From Granulosicoccus sp045106195 (GTDB lineage: Bacteria > Pseudomonadota > Gammaproteobacteria > Granulosicoccales > Granulosicoccaceae), in contig JBGCEH010000019.1 of assembly GCA_045106195.1 (NCBI GenBank), positions 186,001 through 250,000 of the forward strand: a stretch of 64,000 nucleotides of DNA, in the 5' to 3' direction. The notes beneath the pieces are model-generated. The model saw only the letters and a list, made by a program, of their open reading frames with translations, made no database searches and had not been told where the DNA came from. The position numbers and the translations under genes were made by a program. How positions within the stretch are numbered: the first letter of the stretch is position 1; each line of letters begins with the position of its first letter. This document shows positions 62,193 to 64,000 of this stretch, in pieces.

Positions 62193-62776
62193 TGACCTCT
62201 GACAAAGACAGGAAATGCAGTATTAATGCCTCCGCGTCCAGAGGTATACCCTTGGATAGTGAATCCAAGGCCCGAAGGCCCCTCAAAGGGTTGTGCATTT
62301 TTATCTGAGCTTTTCTGGTAGGCGTTCAGTACAGCATCGACCACCTCGTCACGCGATAGTGAATCAGGAAAGAAACTGGAAAACTTGCTTTTCCATTGGT
62401 TACCATCACGAATTTCAATCGTGGCGGTATAGACGCCCGAGCGATTGGGCTTGTCTCGTATGGAGACCACGCGTGCGTTGGCAGGATCATTGCCACCGGG
62501 ACGGGAGTGGAATCCGACAGGTTTGCCGCTTCGATTAATCTCGCCTTCGAAGACATGCCAAAGGTTGATATTCGGGTTGGTGTCGGACCATTGTGAATAG
62601 CCAGGTTCGGAATGTGAGCCGGAATTTCCCGAACTGCTGTTATTACCTGAGCTGGAAATCGAACTGCCAGCACCTTGTGACAGGCCTTTCAGATCGATGC
62701 CAAACTGGTCCAGATTGACGCCCAGTGCCACCAGCACCAGAGCCACGATAGGGATATAGCGTTTGTATTTGTTCAA
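62189..62776 (-). CDS. EndoU-like nuclease domain protein with membrane anchor
   Basis: A 195-residue protein. A short hydrophobic N-terminus (YIPIVALVLVALGVNL) anchors or exports it, a Ser/Gly/Asn-rich linker (31-60) follows, and residues 70-193 resemble the bacterial EndoU domain: NLWHVFEGEINRSGKPVGFH with His 74 and His 90, GVYTATIEI, a Lys near 129-131, and IQGYTSGRGGINTAFPV. EndoU enzymes cleave RNA (XendoU, viral NendoU) and occur as CdiA and polymorphic-toxin tips. Here it is free-standing, with no immunity gene recognised. Its stop overlaps the MscS start (ATGA). Confidence 0.62.
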   Translation of the reverse strand: MNKYKRYIPIVALVLVALGVNLDQFGIDLKGLSQGAGSSISSSGNNSSSGNSGSHSEPGYSQWSDTNPNINLWHVFEGEINRSGKPVGFHSRPGGNDPANARVVSIRDKPNRSGVYTATIEIRDGNQWKSKFSSFFPDSLSRDEVVDAVLNAYQKSSDKNAQPFEGPSGLGFTIQGYTSGRGGINTAFPVFVRGQ

Positions 62777-63100
62777 GAGTCTGATTTCCTGTCAACAGCG
62801 AGGTTTGCTGCGGAATGGTAACAATTCTATCGTCGCTCCAGAGGATCGTCTGGGTGAGGCTGGTGGTCGCCAAGTTATTGTCGGTATTGGCGTGCTGCAT
62901 CTTGCCTTTTTGAAAAATGGAATGGGTTATTGGAAAATTCACACGATTCACACTAATAGGCTTTCTGCGAGTACGATGGAAGATGATCTAGAGCGCAACG
63001 ATTCACCTGTTGCATGCAATACTGTGTGAAAGGCGGCTCGTGACATCCTGACAGGTGTTCATCGCTCACCTGTACAGACTCTTTGCCCCTTTCCAAAAAC
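62777..63100. other. Intergenic region upstream of divergent genes
   Basis: 324 bases between the EndoU-like gene (minus) and the symporter (plus). A 7-bp inverted repeat (acaggtg at 63051-63057, cacctgt at 63067-63073) lies 28 bases before the symporter ATG and could be an operator. No gene is evident. Confidence 0.4.
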
Positions 63101-64000
63101 ATGACTGACATGTCTTCCGGCGTATCTTCAGGCAGCACCAGGCCAGTATCGGTGACGAACAATACTGCAAGTTCAACGGCACGCGTGTCCAAGTCTATAC
63201 TCGCCGCTTACGGCTCATTAGCCTTCCCGTTGGCTGCAGCGTTTATTGCCTTGCAGGTTATCGTTCCGACGTTTTACGCCGAAAATACAACGCTTAGCCT
63301 GACGGCTATCGGCGGCATTCTTTTGCTGGCGCGCCTGTGCGATACGGTCACGGACCCACTGGTGGGCTATTGGTCAGATCAGAGTACCGTCAGATTCGGG
63401 CGCCGAAAGCTGTTTGTGGTAATTGCCGCCCCTCTGATTGGCCTATCGGTCTGGTTTTTATTCAATCCTGCCAGCGGTGTAGGGGGTGGTTACTTGTTGT
63501 TCTGGACCATTGCCATCTATGTTGCCGGGACACTGTCTATTGTCCCAGCCAGTGCATGGGCCGCTGAATTATCAGCCGATTACAACCAGCGCAGTCTTAT
63601 AACCGGCATTCGGGTAGCGTTCGGACTTGCCGGGACTCTGGCAGCATTGATCGTACCGGCACTTCTGGCAACAGATGCATCCGATAATCTGGGAAGTACT
63701 CTGAAAGCCATCACCCTGCTTGTTCTCGTGACGCTGGTAATCACCACTGTCTGGGCTGCGATCAGTGTTCCTGACACGGCTAAAACCACGCTGCCTCAGA
63801 ACTCGATCAATGCCGCCTGGGTGTTGATGAAGACCAGAAACCCTTTCCGGCAACTGCTGGTAAGTTTTCTGCTCAATGCGGTGGCCAATGCGATACCAGC
63901 GACGTTGTTCCTGCTGTTTGTAACGCATGTTCTGGATGATGCTTCTCTGGCTGGTGTCTTTTTGTTTCTCTATTTCATCTGCGCTGCTGCTGCTGTCCCT
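63101..64000 (+). CDS. GPH-family (glycoside-pentoside-hexuronide) cation symporter, 5' part
   Basis: The first 300 residues of an MFS_2/GPH sugar symporter; the frame runs off the window end. After a polar 30-residue lead come the hallmark LLLARLCDTVTDPLVGYWSDQ and the loop RFGRRKLFVVIAAP (D/R/K-rich loop between helices 2 and 3), then SIVPASAWAAELSADYNQRS, the matching loop of the GPH family. Seven or so helices are visible. The ATG at 63101 is used, with a second in-frame ATG at 63110. The substrate is probably a sugar or glycoside. Confidence 0.88.
   Translation, partial: MTDMSSGVSSGSTRPVSVTNNTASSTARVSKSILAAYGSLAFPLAAAFIALQVIVPTFYAENTTLSLTAIGGILLLARLCDTVTDPLVGYWSDQSTVRFGRRKLFVVIAAPLIGLSVWFLFNPASGVGGGYLLFWTIAIYVAGTLSIVPASAWAAELSADYNQRSLITGIRVAFGLAGTLAALIVPALLATDASDNLGSTLKAITLLVLVTLVITTVWAAISVPDTAKTTLPQNSINAAWVLMKTRNPFRQLLVSFLLNAVANAIPATLFLLFVTHVLDDASLAGVFLFLYFICAAAAVP

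Noticed and set aside
1..64000. CRISPR arrays, rRNA, tRNA, prophage or complete insertion sequences
   Set aside because: No regularly spaced repeats, RNA-gene signatures, phage proteins or transposase frames were seen anywhere.

Overview
The window reads as a chromosomal segment of a free-living, probably marine, Gram-negative heterotroph. The gene complement (monomeric isocitrate dehydrogenase, several ABC, TTT, DMT and GPH importers, a sulfotransferase, OmpA and MscS proteins, a chemoreceptor, a GGDEF-EAL protein) fits a large-genome gammaproteobacterium; I cannot fix the genus from the sequence. No rRNA, tRNA, CRISPR array, prophage or complete insertion sequence was seen. Base composition looks even, so most of this is ordinary chromosome with some decayed and accessory pieces.

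Layout. 1-9.3 kb: 3' end of isocitrate dehydrogenase, a truncated GlxA/AraC-type regulator, a class V aminotransferase followed by an alpha/beta-hydrolase membrane protein, an ABC ATPase relic coupled to a GAF protein, aspartate dehydrogenase divergent from a BtuF-like protein, and an SLC13 permease. 9.8-13.5 kb: a DMT exporter converging on a HisC-like aminotransferase, an MBL-fold hydrolase and an XRE-cupin regulator. 13.8-20.1 kb: a polar amino-acid ABC importer whose operon continues into a membrane di-iron desaturase and a Rieske ferredoxin, then a surface protein with a GlyGly-CTERM-like tail. 20.1-26.7 kb: a YbbAP-like ABC pair, divergent from a complete tripartite tricarboxylate transporter (TTT).

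26.9-32.5 kb is the least explained stretch: a subtilisin-like protease with no export signal, an 86-residue orphan, a large protein with a papain-like Cys/His/Asp pattern, an OmpA protein and an anchored orphan. 32.7-41.4 kb holds a double CDGSH protein, a DMT transporter, a flippase and sulfotransferase pair, an outer-membrane protein, a MATE exporter, and a 3-hydroxybutyrate dehydrogenase/patatin pair. 41.5-50.2 kb, all on the minus strand, contains a cobalt-type nitrile hydratase operon running into a Ser/Thr kinase, then a caspase-fold putative lipoprotein and a LacI-like sensor fused to GGDEF and EAL domains.

50.3-64 kb: a chalcone isomerase-like secreted protein, rpe, a chemoreceptor, a regulator-ALDH-SDR operon whose regulator joins a LacI sugar-binding domain to a LuxR helix-turn-helix, an ICMT-like methyltransferase, a DUF72 protein, an EndoU-like protein translationally coupled to an MscS channel, and the start of a GPH symporter. 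Two diverged copies of a roughly 170-bp foldback element (32973-33143 and about 51709-51880) form a MITE-like family.
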